This document shows positions 17,505 to 25,627 of a stretch of 64,000 nt of DNA, in pieces. The DNA comes from Streptomyces chartreusis (GTDB taxonomy: Bacteria > Actinomycetota > Actinomycetes > Streptomycetales > Streptomycetaceae), in assembly GCF_008704715.1 (NCBI RefSeq), contig NZ_CP023689.1, positions 3,720,001 through 3,784,000 of the forward strand, read 5' to 3'. Each line of letters begins with the position of its first letter. Position 1 is the stretch's first letter. Under the pieces are notes generated by a model, which made no database searches, was not told the origin of the DNA, and saw nothing but the letters and a program-made list of their open reading frames with translations. The position numbers and the translations under genes were made by a program.

Positions 17505-18139
17505 CACCCATGACCCCCGCACAGTCCTCTCCCCCGACCGACCCTCCCCAGCTGGGGCTTCGTGAGCGGAAGAAGATCAAGACCCGGACGGCGATCCGCG
17601 ACGCGACGTACGCGCTGATCAAGGAACAGGGCTACGACGCCACCACGATCGAGCAGATCGCCGAGCGCGCCGAGGTGTCGCCGTCCACCGTCTTCCGCTA
17701 CTTCCCGACCAAGGAGGACATCGTCCTCACGGACGAGTACGACCCTCTGATGCTGGAGGAGTTGCGTGCCCGGCCCGCGTCGGAGTCCTGGCTGGACTCG
17801 GTGCGGTACGTGCTCCACAGGTCCATGGACGAGCTGCTCGCCGTGGATCCCGAGGCCGTCCGGATCCGGGCGCACCTGGCGGTCCAGATCCCCGCCGTCC
17901 GCGCCCGGATGATCGAGAGCATGTCGGCCACCGGACGCATGCTGCGGGGTGCCATCGCCGAGCGCCACGGTCTGGACGCGGACTCCCTGGAAGTGCGGGT
18001 CTACGCGATGTCCCTGGTCGGCGGCCTGATGGAGGCCAACATCACCTGGGCGGAGAACGACTGCCGGGACGAACTCCGCGATCTGGTGGACCGGGCCCTG
18101 GACGTCATCGAGCACGGCCTCCCCGCGAAAAAGAGCTGA
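17501..18139 (+). CDS. TetR/AcrR-family repressor, partner of the MFS exporter
   Basis: 212 residues. A TetR helix-turn-helix occupies about residues 20-70 (RTAIRDATYALIKEQGYDATTIEQIAERAEVSPSTVFRYFPTKEDIV, split here only in length). The C-terminal domain is all helical, as expected for ligand binding. The ATG at 17501 overlaps the MFS stop; a second ATG at 17510 is possible. Operon position and the TGAGAG-CTA-CTCTCA palindrome at the promoter support local autoregulation induced by an MFS substrate. Confidence 0.85.
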   Translation: MTPMTPAQSSPPTDPPQLGLRERKKIKTRTAIRDATYALIKEQGYDATTIEQIAERAEVSPSTVFRYFPTKEDIVLTDEYDPLMLEELRARPASESWLDSVRYVLHRSMDELLAVDPEAVRIRAHLAVQIPAVRARMIESMSATGRMLRGAIAERHGLDADSLEVRVYAMSLVGGLMEANITWAENDCRDELRDLVDRALDVIEHGLPAKKS

Positions 18140-18172
18140 GGCCCGCACCCCCCGCCGTGTCATCCTGACCGG

Positions 18173-18901
18173 GTGAACGGTCCCGAGATCCATGTCGAGT
18201 TCGCCCCCGAGCTGCGGGTGTTCCTGCCCAACGGCCGGCGCCAGGACGGTGCCGCCCGGATCACCACCGACGGCGTCTCGACCCTCGGCCATGTCGTGGA
18301 GTCCCTCGGCGTCCCGCTCACCGAGGTCGGTGCCGTCGTCGTGGACGGCCGCGAGATGCCGGTGTCGTACGTCCCCGCGGCGGGCGGATCCGTGTCGGTA
18401 CGGCCCGTGGCACGCCCCCAGCGGGTGCCCGGCGCTCCCCTGCGCTTCCTGCTCGACGTCCACCTCGGCACCCTCGCCCGGCGGATGCGTCTGCTCGGCG
18501 TGGACACCGCGTACGAGTCGACCGACATCGGCGACCCCGCGCTCGCCGCGCTGTCGGCCGCCGAGAAGCGGGTCATGCTGAGCCGTGACCGGGGGCTGCT
18601 GCGGCGCCGTGAGCTGTGGGCCGGCGCGTATGTGTACAGCACGCGGCCCGAGGACCAACTGCACGACATCCTCGACCGGTTCCGCCCCGAGCTGCGCCCC
18701 TGGACCCGCTGCACCGCATGCAACGGGCTGCTCAAGGAGGCGACCAAGGAGGAGGTCGCGGACCAGTTGCAGGGCGGGACGCAGCGGTCGTACGACGTGT
18801 TCGCGCAGTGCACACAGTGCAAGCGGGCGTACTGGAAGGGCGCGCACCACGAGCAGCTGGTGGCCATCGTGGAGCGCGCCCTCGCCGACTACGCGAACTA
18901 G
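18173..18901 (+). CDS. Ubiquitin-like plus Mut7-C RNase-domain protein
   Basis: 242 residues in two parts. Residues about 1-85 are a ThiS/MoaD-like beta-grasp domain (HVEFAPELRVFLP, VVDGREMPVSYVPAAGGSVSVRPV). Residues about 93-240 are a Mut7-C domain: FLLDVHLGTLARRMRLLGVDTAY (PIN-like acidic start), MLSRDRGLLRR, and a zinc ribbon with CTAC near 181 and CTQC near 216. Mut7-C proteins are predicted RNases. Prokaryotic members commonly carry the beta-grasp domain. The start is the GTG at 18173. It is a single gene, convergent with the oxidase operon with only 4 bp overlap. Confidence 0.85.
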   Translation: MNGPEIHVEFAPELRVFLPNGRRQDGAARITTDGVSTLGHVVESLGVPLTEVGAVVVDGREMPVSYVPAAGGSVSVRPVARPQRVPGAPLRFLLDVHLGTLARRMRLLGVDTAYESTDIGDPALAALSAAEKRVMLSRDRGLLRRRELWAGAYVYSTRPEDQLHDILDRFRPELRPWTRCTACNGLLKEATKEEVADQLQGGTQRSYDVFAQCTQCKRAYWKGAHHEQLVAIVERALADYAN

Positions 18902-21318
18902 CGCCGGGTCACATCACCCTTCCCGCAGGCGATTTGGTCCCTGTTCGGGTCGAGGCGGAGCGGGTCGTCCCTGCCGTTGACCTTCAGACGGCCGTAGTCG
19001 TTCTTCTTCAGCCAGTCGCAGCGGGACTTCGTCGTCGCCTTCACGGCCGGCGGGAAGTCCGTCGGGACACAGACGTTGACGGAGCCGTAGTGGCGGTCGC
19101 AGCCGGAGACGGTCGGGCCGACCTTCTGCGAGGTGCGCTTCTTGCCGGGGCCCGTGACCTTGCCCTTGAGGTTGCCGGCGAAGTCGTGGACATGCGCCGA
19201 GGAGTCCGTGGCGCTCAGTGCCGAAGGACCCTGCAGATGGACCCACTTGGCCACCGACGGCACGCCGCCCGCGTCAACCGCGAAGAGCATGTACCAGCCG
19301 GGCGGGGCCAGGTTGGGGTTGCTCGTCACGTTCAGGTCGACGTTGGCGCCGTCGACGGACAGGGGCAGATCCACGAACCGCTGGTTGGGGTCCGAGGAGT
19401 GGGTCACGGCCGCCGGGCGGATCAGCTCGGCCTTGGCGATGGGGCGGTCGACGGTGATGCGCTGGGTGTCGCCGTAGGTCCACTCGGTGTCGATCACCGA
19501 AGTGATCTTCGGGCGCTCGCCCTTGAGGAGATAGGGCGGGGTGTAGACCGACACGTCGTGGTTCCAGCTGCCGTTGCCCGGGTTGTCGCCCGTCGCCATC
19601 ACCCGGCCGTCGGGCAGCAGGAACGCCGAGGAGTGGTAGCCGCGCTCCTCCGGGTCCGCGGCCACCGGGTCGAAGGTGCCCGTCGCCGGGTCGTAGATCG
19701 ACGACTCGTACACCGGATCGGCCCGGTTGTGCAGCGCGCCGCCCGTCTCCAGGACCTTGCCGTCGGGCAGGAGCACGGCGGAGACGTACATCTTGCCCTG
19801 GTTGCCGGTCTGCGGGATCTTGCCGTTGCCGAGGTCGACGGTGCCCTGCGGCAGCGGCGGTCCGGCGACGTAGGACGGGTTGGGCTGCTTGAGGTCGATG
19901 ACGTCGGTGAGACGGTTCGCGTCCGGGTTGGAGTCGATGTTGCCGCCGCCGATGGTGAGAACCTTCTGGTCCTGGGCCGGCGGCAACAGCACGCTCGCGG
20001 ACTGGTCGCGCTCGTCCTTCTTCTGCAGGCCGGGGATCTGGGTGACGGTGTTGGCGCCGTAGTCGTAGATCGCCGAACCCGTGCCGGGGATGTTGTTGCC
20101 GAAGACATGGCTGCCGGAGTAGAAGAGGCGGCCGTCCTGCATGAGGATCATCGACGGGTACAGACCCCAGTACGACCAGGTCTGGTTGACCTTCCAGAGC
20201 TCCAGCCACTTCTGCTCGGCGTCCGACCACAGCTCGGCGGTCACCGAACCCGTCGAGTCCTCCTTCAGACCGCCGAAGGAGATCACGTCACCGTTGCCGA
20301 GGACGGTCGCCGACGGATACCAGTGGCCGTCGTTCATGTCGTTGGTCTTGCCGTAGGTCTCGGTGACCGGGTCGAAGATGTACGAGTCCTTGTAGCCCTG
20401 GTAGCCGATCGTGCCGTCGGCCGACGGATAGCCCTTGTTGCCGCTCATCACGAGCACCCGGCCGTCCTGCAACTGCACATGCCCGGCGCAGAACATGTCC
20501 TTCGGCGTCGGGATCTGCTTGTACGTGCCGTTCTCGGGGTCGTAGACCGCGCTGGTGAACGTGCCCGCCTCGAACATCTGCTCGCTGTTGCCGGAGCCCG
20601 CGATCAGCAGCACCTTGCCGTTGTTGAGGACGACGGAGTGCATGGAGCGGACCGGGTTCTGCGTGGGCAGCACGTCCCAGCGGCCGTTCGCGCACTCCTC
20701 GGCCGTGCCCGTGCACACCGGGTCCGGGACGGGGTCGGCGACCTGGTCCATCGTGTAGTCGTCGGTGGTGACCGAGCCGGTGCCGTAGACCGAGACGCCC
20801 CAGGCGATCCGGTCGGTGCCGGCGGGCACCTCGGGGGTGCGTACCGTCGCCTCGGTCCAGCCGGCCGCCATCTCCAGCGTCTTGAGGTCGGTCCAGTACT
20901 GCCAGCCCGCCGTCGCGTCGTGCCGGAACAGGGTGACCGAGGTGTCGGGGGTGGTCGACTTGTACCAGAGCCCCAGGTCGTACTGCTTGCCCGGCGTGAC
21001 GACCGGCGCGCACTCGGCGGACTCGGTGATGAGCGCCTTGCGGTCGCCCTCGACGCGGCGGGTGAGCGTGACCTTCATGGCCTTGGACCCCGAGTGGGCG
21101 TCGGCCACGGTCTCGAAGGTGAAGTCGTTGTCGCCCCAGCCGGACTTCTTCCAGCAGTAGGGCATGTCGTCGCTGCCGGCGGTCTCGAAGCCGGGGTTCT
21201 TGATGAGGTTGGCGGCGGAGGCGGACTGGGGCGAGGTGAGGAGCAGACCGGCGGTCAGGGCGCCCACCCCGACCAGTGCGGTCCTTCTTCGGTGTGTGGC
21301 GACGAGGCGCTTTTTCAT
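18898..21318 (-). CDS. Galactose-oxidase-like radical copper oxidase, secreted
   Basis: 806 residues. A signal peptide (1-35, SASA cleavage) is followed by a carbohydrate-binding-like beta-sandwich (36 to about 190), a seven-bladed Kelch propeller, a DUF1929-type C-terminal domain and a Ca-binding excalibur-like tail (LDPNRDQIACG). All five copper/cofactor residues can be assigned: Cys277 (FCAGH) and Tyr334 (GHWYPS) for the thioether-linked radical, Tyr561-His562 (RGYHSS), and His640 (VTHSSDPNQR). The enzyme should oxidise a primary alcohol on a glycan and make H2O2. Its ATG overlaps the stop of the upstream glycosyltransferase, with AAGGAG 6 nt upstream. It resembles GlxA, which acts with CslA at hyphal tips. 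The excalibur tail is unusual. Confidence 0.9.
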   Translation of the reverse strand: MKKRLVATHRRRTALVGVGALTAGLLLTSPQSASAANLIKNPGFETAGSDDMPYCWKKSGWGDNDFTFETVADAHSGSKAMKVTLTRRVEGDRKALITESAECAPVVTPGKQYDLGLWYKSTTPDTSVTLFRHDATAGWQYWTDLKTLEMAAGWTEATVRTPEVPAGTDRIAWGVSVYGTGSVTTDDYTMDQVADPVPDPVCTGTAEECANGRWDVLPTQNPVRSMHSVVLNNGKVLLIAGSGNSEQMFEAGTFTSAVYDPENGTYKQIPTPKDMFCAGHVQLQDGRVLVMSGNKGYPSADGTIGYQGYKDSYIFDPVTETYGKTNDMNDGHWYPSATVLGNGDVISFGGLKEDSTGSVTAELWSDAEQKWLELWKVNQTWSYWGLYPSMILMQDGRLFYSGSHVFGNNIPGTGSAIYDYGANTVTQIPGLQKKDERDQSASVLLPPAQDQKVLTIGGGNIDSNPDANRLTDVIDLKQPNPSYVAGPPLPQGTVDLGNGKIPQTGNQGKMYVSAVLLPDGKVLETGGALHNRADPVYESSIYDPATGTFDPVAADPEERGYHSSAFLLPDGRVMATGDNPGNGSWNHDVSVYTPPYLLKGERPKITSVIDTEWTYGDTQRITVDRPIAKAELIRPAAVTHSSDPNQRFVDLPLSVDGANVDLNVTSNPNLAPPGWYMLFAVDAGGVPSVAKWVHLQGPSALSATDSSAHVHDFAGNLKGKVTGPGKKRTSQKVGPTVSGCDRHYGSVNVCVPTDFPPAVKATTKSRCDWLKKNDYGRLKVNGRDDPLRLDPNRDQIACGKGDVTRR

Positions 21319-22517
21319 GCGGCTCTCCTTGCGGTGCGGCTCCCGGGCCGCCGACCTGAACGACGGCTCGGCAGATAGACCAGCGCTTCGGTACCGACGA
21401 AGCGCAGGACGAACGTGATGACCAGGGCCAGCGCGGTCGCGGGCAGCACGGCCAGCCCGAACTGGCCCACCAGCAGCGCGATCAGCGGGATGCGCAGCAC
21501 CAGGTCGGCGTTGGCGAGCAGCGCGAACCTGGCGGTGCGGTCGGCCCAGTGCCGGTGCTGCCGCCGGTCGCGGAACAGCAGCTTCTCGATGAGCAGGAAG
21601 TTCCAGGCCACGCCGAACTGGTTGGCGACGATCTCCGCGGGCAGGTAGTGCAGCCCCATGTGCGTCATCGCCCACAGCGCGGCCAGGTTCGGCACGAACC
21701 CGGTGAGCCCGATGAGCCCGAACACCACCATCCGGGACAGCGGGTCGGCCGTGCGCAGCCCGGCGAGGTGGCGCAGGAAGCGCCGGCCCTCCGCCGCCGT
21801 GGACTTCGACTCGCCCGCGAACCGCTCCTGGAAGACGAACGGCACCTCGGTGACCGCGCGCGGGCGGCTGCGGACCGCCAGCTCCAGCAGGATCTTGTAG
21901 CCGAGCGGCTTGAGCGCCTCCGCGGCGATGTCGCTGCGGCGGATCGCGAAGAAGCCGCTCATCGGGTCGCTGATGCCGTGCAGCCGGCGCGGGAAGAGGG
22001 ACTTCGTCATCCAGGTCGCCAGCCGCGACACGGCCACGCGGTAGCTGCCCGCGAGTCCGGCCCGGCTGCCGCCCTTGATGTACCGGGAGGCGACGACGAG
22101 TCCGGCGTTCGCGCGCTCGCCGGTGGCGACCAGCTCCGGGACGAGGGACGGCGGGTGCTGGCAGTCGCCGTCCATGACGACGATCCAGTCCGAGCCGGCC
22201 GCCTTCATCCCCTCGACGACCGCGCCGCCGAGGCCGCCGACGGGTTCGTCGCGGTGGATGACGGTGACCGGGAACGGGCAGTCCTGCGCGGCCTCCTCGA
22301 TGACCTGCGGGGTGTCGTCGGTGGAGTCGTCGACGAAGACGACCTCGCAGGGCAGCCGGGACGGCACCGACTCGGTGATCTGATGCAGCAACTGCCGTAC
22401 GTTCGCCGACTCGTTGAAGGTCGGCACGACGATGGTGACGGCACCCGGCTCGGGCACCTCGACGGCATCGACGGACGGCTCGCCGAGCTGTCCGGGGGCG
22501 GTGGATTCCTGGGTCAT
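21315..22517 (-). CDS. DPM-like GT2 glycosyltransferase fused to a GtrA-like membrane domain
   Basis: 400 residues. Residues about 27-255 are a GT2 domain of the dolichyl/polyprenyl-phosphate mannose synthase type: IVVPTFNESANV, VFVDDSTDD, WIVVMDGDCQHPP (DxD), and SDPMSGFFAIRR. The rest is a GtrA-like domain with four membrane segments (VVFGLIGLTGFVPNLAALWAM, NQFGVAWNFLLIEKLLF). Such enzymes load a sugar from a nucleotide donor onto polyprenyl phosphate, and GtrA may flip it. It overlaps genes on both sides by ATGA. The product would be the donor for the GT39-type enzyme encoded just upstream. Confidence 0.87.
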   Translation of the reverse strand: MTQESTAPGQLGEPSVDAVEVPEPGAVTIVVPTFNESANVRQLLHQITESVPSRLPCEVVFVDDSTDDTPQVIEEAAQDCPFPVTVIHRDEPVGGLGGAVVEGMKAAGSDWIVVMDGDCQHPPSLVPELVATGERANAGLVVASRYIKGGSRAGLAGSYRVAVSRLATWMTKSLFPRRLHGISDPMSGFFAIRRSDIAAEALKPLGYKILLELAVRSRPRAVTEVPFVFQERFAGESKSTAAEGRRFLRHLAGLRTADPLSRMVVFGLIGLTGFVPNLAALWAMTHMGLHYLPAEIVANQFGVAWNFLLIEKLLFRDRRQHRHWADRTARFALLANADLVLRIPLIALLVGQFGLAVLPATALALVITFVLRFVGTEALVYLPSRRSGRRPGSRTARRAA

Positions 22518-24163
22518 CGGACGCCTCCGGAGGCGGTCTGGATCTGGCGGATCTCGATGCGGTCCTCGCCGCGGCCGAACACGGCGACCGGCTTCGAGTG
22601 CTCGATGGCCGCCTTGACGTTGGGCAGGTCGACCGCGTCGCGCCGGACCGTCGGGGAGGCGACGACGTAGTCGAGGTCCTTCCAGCCGCGCGGCATCGTC
22701 TTCGTGACGGCCGGGTCGAGGTCGGCCTTGTAGAACCAGATGACGCCCAGCCCGGGCTCGTACCCGGCGTGCACCAGGTCCAGCCAGAGCGCGTCGTCGA
22801 CGAGGACGCGGGTGTCCCCGGGGTCCGGCACCTCGGTGGACAGCCACTTCGAGGCGGCCCGGTAGGGCGCGTTGGCGTCGGCGGTGACCGCGGTGCGGTC
22901 GCCGTCGTACCAGCGCGGGACGACATAGGCGCCGGCGGAGATCGCGAGTACGGCCGCGAGGGCGTACCGTCCGCCGGTCAGGTACCGGTGCTCGGCCTCG
23001 GAGCGCCATCGCCGCAGCACGGCGTGGGCGACGGACGCGGTGCCTCCGGCGAGGACCAGGGCGAGGAACGGCAGCGCCTGGATGACGTACATCGCGGGCA
23101 GATAGCCGCTGGGGCGCATGGCGACCAGGGCGAGGATGACCACCGTGAACGACGGGCCGGCCAGGGCACGGGCGGTCACCGACCAGCGCCAGGTGACCAG
23201 GAGCAGCAGTCCGCCCGCGAGTCCGCCGACGATGAGGACGCGGTCGTAGTAGAGCCATGACTGCAGGACGCCCCAGGAGCCGGAGCCCTGGTCGAGGATG
23301 AAGCCCGAACCGGGTCTGGTCATCTGGTACTTGATGCCGTCCCACAGCGAGACGTGCCCGCTGCCCGGCAGCAGCTCGCCCTTCAGCAGGGCGAACAGCG
23401 GGTAGGACAGGCCGATCAGCGCGCAGGCGGTGACCGCGCCGGTGACGGCGAACTTGCGGGTGTCGCGGTGGCTGTGCCGCCACATGGTGATGAGGACCGC
23501 GGGGAGGACGAAGAGCATCGTCTCCTTGGTCAGCACGGCGGTCGCGGCGGCGATCCCGGCGCCGAAGTGGTGCCACAGATGACGGCTCGGGGAGGCGGCG
23601 AGCGCGAAGGCCAGCAGCGTCCACATCACCGCGAGGTTGTCGAGGAAGATCTCCCGCTGGAGGACGACCGACAGCGGCGAGAGCCCGAACAGGACCATGC
23701 CGAGCCCGGCGGCCCAGCGCGGCAGCGACAGCCGCCGCCCGATCACATAGACGAGGACCGCGCTTGCGGCGCTGATCACGAGCATCGCGGCGCGCATGGT
23801 GCCGACGGTCATCGACTCGGGGCTGAGCGCGGCCGGTATCCAGGTCAGCAGGGCGAGCTGGATCCAGCCGAGCGGCGGGTGGTCGTACCAGTAGGTGTAG
23901 TGGGCCAGGCCCCGGCCCTCCTGGACGGCCCAGGCCTGGGCGAGATAGGTGCCCTCGTCGTCGCTGAGGGTCGGGTAGTCGGAGATGTTCCAGCCCTGCA
24001 CGACGAGGATCGCGACGAGGAGTACGCCGCACAGGATCAGGTCGGGCCGGGACGAACGCAGCCGGAGCGGTGGGGTCGTTCGACCGGTCGGACGCGCCAC
24101 AGGCGCAGGCTGCCGCTGCGCGGGGACCTTGGCAGGGGTCACCGCGGGAAGGGTGGAGGTCAC
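22514..24163 (-). CDS. GT39/ArnT-like polyprenyl-phosphate-dependent glycosyltransferase
   Basis: 549 residues with about ten or more membrane segments. The first extracytoplasmic loop has SDDEGTYLAQAWAVQEGRG, the conserved acidic catalytic motif of the PMT/ArnT class, followed by YTYWYDHPPLGWIQL. Other family-like elements are LQREIFLDNLAVMW and AVLTKETMLFVLPA. Such enzymes transfer a sugar from a polyprenyl-phosphate donor to an outside acceptor. The GTG start overlaps the GT2 stop (GTGA) and the stop overlaps the next start (ATGA). In this operon it may decorate the polymer made by the GT2 synthase. Confidence 0.85.
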   Translation of the reverse strand: MTSTLPAVTPAKVPAQRQPAPVARPTGRTTPPLRLRSSRPDLILCGVLLVAILVVQGWNISDYPTLSDDEGTYLAQAWAVQEGRGLAHYTYWYDHPPLGWIQLALLTWIPAALSPESMTVGTMRAAMLVISAASAVLVYVIGRRLSLPRWAAGLGMVLFGLSPLSVVLQREIFLDNLAVMWTLLAFALAASPSRHLWHHFGAGIAAATAVLTKETMLFVLPAVLITMWRHSHRDTRKFAVTGAVTACALIGLSYPLFALLKGELLPGSGHVSLWDGIKYQMTRPGSGFILDQGSGSWGVLQSWLYYDRVLIVGGLAGGLLLLVTWRWSVTARALAGPSFTVVILALVAMRPSGYLPAMYVIQALPFLALVLAGGTASVAHAVLRRWRSEAEHRYLTGGRYALAAVLAISAGAYVVPRWYDGDRTAVTADANAPYRAASKWLSTEVPDPGDTRVLVDDALWLDLVHAGYEPGLGVIWFYKADLDPAVTKTMPRGWKDLDYVVASPTVRRDAVDLPNVKAAIEHSKPVAVFGRGEDRIEIRQIQTASGGVR

Positions 24164-25437
24164 GCGGGGACGTCCTCTCGGAGGTCTCGGGCCACTTCGG
24201 CATCGGCGAGATGCGCACCTACGTGGCTGGTCAGCTCCCAGTCGTTCCGGCCGCGCTGCTCACGCCATACGGCGCGGACGGCGGCCCCGGCGAGGAGGAC
24301 CTGGTAGAAGGGGCCGCCCACGACGAGCTTCACGTAGTGCGCGAAGCGGACGCGCAGTCCGTACTGCTTGCCGAAGTCGTGCAGTCCGACGATCTCGAAG
24401 ACGAACGTGACGAGCGCGGTGACGGCCGGCAGGAAGGTGATGAAGGCGACGCTCACGGGCACGTCGACGAAGACCGCGATCGCGATGTTGAGCGGGATGA
24501 TGAGCCCGGTGAAGGCCTGCATGAACGGCGTCATGAGGGTGTACCGGGCGAGCAACCGCTGCCCGAAGGTGGGCAGTTGCCGCCAGTCCTTCTTCCGGTA
24601 GACCTGGAGGAAGCCCTGGTTCCAGCGGGTGCGCTGCTTCAGCAGCGACATCAGGCTGCCGGGCGTCTCCTCCTTGGTCACCATGTCGGAGTCGTAGGCG
24701 ACGACGACCTTCTTGCCGACGCTGGAGAGACGGACACCCAGGTCGCAGTCCTCGGCGAGGCAGTCGGGGTCCCAGCCGTCGGCCTCCCTGAGCACGGCCG
24801 TCCGTACGAAGACGGTGTTGCCGCCGAGCGGGATGAACCCTTTTTGCGCGTGCAGGTGCAGCCGGGAGCGGAACCAGAAGAAGTACTCCAGGCAGTTGCG
24901 CAGGCTGTACCAGCTGGAGTGGAAGTTGATCAGCTGGACCCCGCCCTGCACTACGTCGGCGCCGGTGGTGCGGAAGGCGTGGTCGACGTGCGCGAGGAGC
25001 TCCGGGTGGACCTGGTCCTCGGCGTCGAAGACCCCGACGACGTCGCCGCGGCAGTGCGGCAGCGCCGTGTTCATGGCCTTCGGCTTGTTCTTCTTCTCGT
25101 GCGTGTCGACGACCACGCGGACGCGCGGATCACGCGAGGCGGCCTTCTCGGCCACCTCGGTGGTCTCCGGGTCGTCGTGCCCGACGATGACGATGATCTC
25201 GAAGTCGGTGTGTGTGGACTCCAGCAGTCGCTGGATCGTGTGGTCGAGCACGGCTTGTTCGTGCCGTGCCGGTAGCAGCAGCGAGAATGACAGGTGTTCG
25301 TCCCCGTCCGGTCTGCTGAACCGGGTGGAGGCGAGCACCTCGGGCGTACGCCACGCGTGCATCTGCCACCACAGGGTGAAAGCCGCCATCCAGAACAAGG
25401 CCAGCGAGACGACGGCTATGAAGACAGACGTCAGCAA
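24160..25437 (-). CDS. Processive GT2 glycosyltransferase, cellulose/hyaluronan-synthase-like
   Basis: 425 residues. One N-terminal membrane segment, a GT2 catalytic domain, then two to three C-terminal segments. The synthase signature is complete: LLLPARHE, FDAEDQVHPE (DxD), AEDCDLG (catalytic base) and QRTRWNQGFLQV (QxxRW). The two Asp residues plus QRTRW mark processive beta-glycan synthases. No PilZ domain is present, so c-di-GMP control is not evident. The TTG start has GGGGGG 5 nt upstream. It heads a four-gene coupled operon ending in the copper oxidase, an arrangement like CslA-GlxA but with two extra lipid-linked sugar genes. The polymer is unknown. Confidence 0.88.
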   Translation of the reverse strand: MLTSVFIAVVSLALFWMAAFTLWWQMHAWRTPEVLASTRFSRPDGDEHLSFSLLLPARHEQAVLDHTIQRLLESTHTDFEIIVIVGHDDPETTEVAEKAASRDPRVRVVVDTHEKKNKPKAMNTALPHCRGDVVGVFDAEDQVHPELLAHVDHAFRTTGADVVQGGVQLINFHSSWYSLRNCLEYFFWFRSRLHLHAQKGFIPLGGNTVFVRTAVLREADGWDPDCLAEDCDLGVRLSSVGKKVVVAYDSDMVTKEETPGSLMSLLKQRTRWNQGFLQVYRKKDWRQLPTFGQRLLARYTLMTPFMQAFTGLIIPLNIAIAVFVDVPVSVAFITFLPAVTALVTFVFEIVGLHDFGKQYGLRVRFAHYVKLVVGGPFYQVLLAGAAVRAVWREQRGRNDWELTSHVGAHLADAEVARDLREDVPA

Positions 25438-25466
25438 CAGATCCCCCCAGATCCCAATGCCCCCTG

Positions 25467-25494
25467 CCGCGACAGCGAGTCACATCTGTCGCGG
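25467..25494. promoter_or_regulatory. 9-bp inverted repeat upstream of the glycan operon
   Basis: CCGCGACAG (25467-25475) and CTGTCGCGG (25486-25494) are perfect complements with a 10-nt spacer, 30 bp before the GT2 start. They could be an operator or a hairpin in the leader RNA. No -10/-35 pair was firmly placed. Confidence 0.4.
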
Positions 25495-25627
25495 AACTGT
25501 GTAGACATTAAGGGGGATCTGTGAAGCCCGCAGGCCGTTTTGATGAAGAGCGCGTTTCATCACAACGAGCCCCGAGAGTGAACAATTCGAACACAGGCTG
25601 CGTAACTGCCCTTTGCTCACTTCCGTT

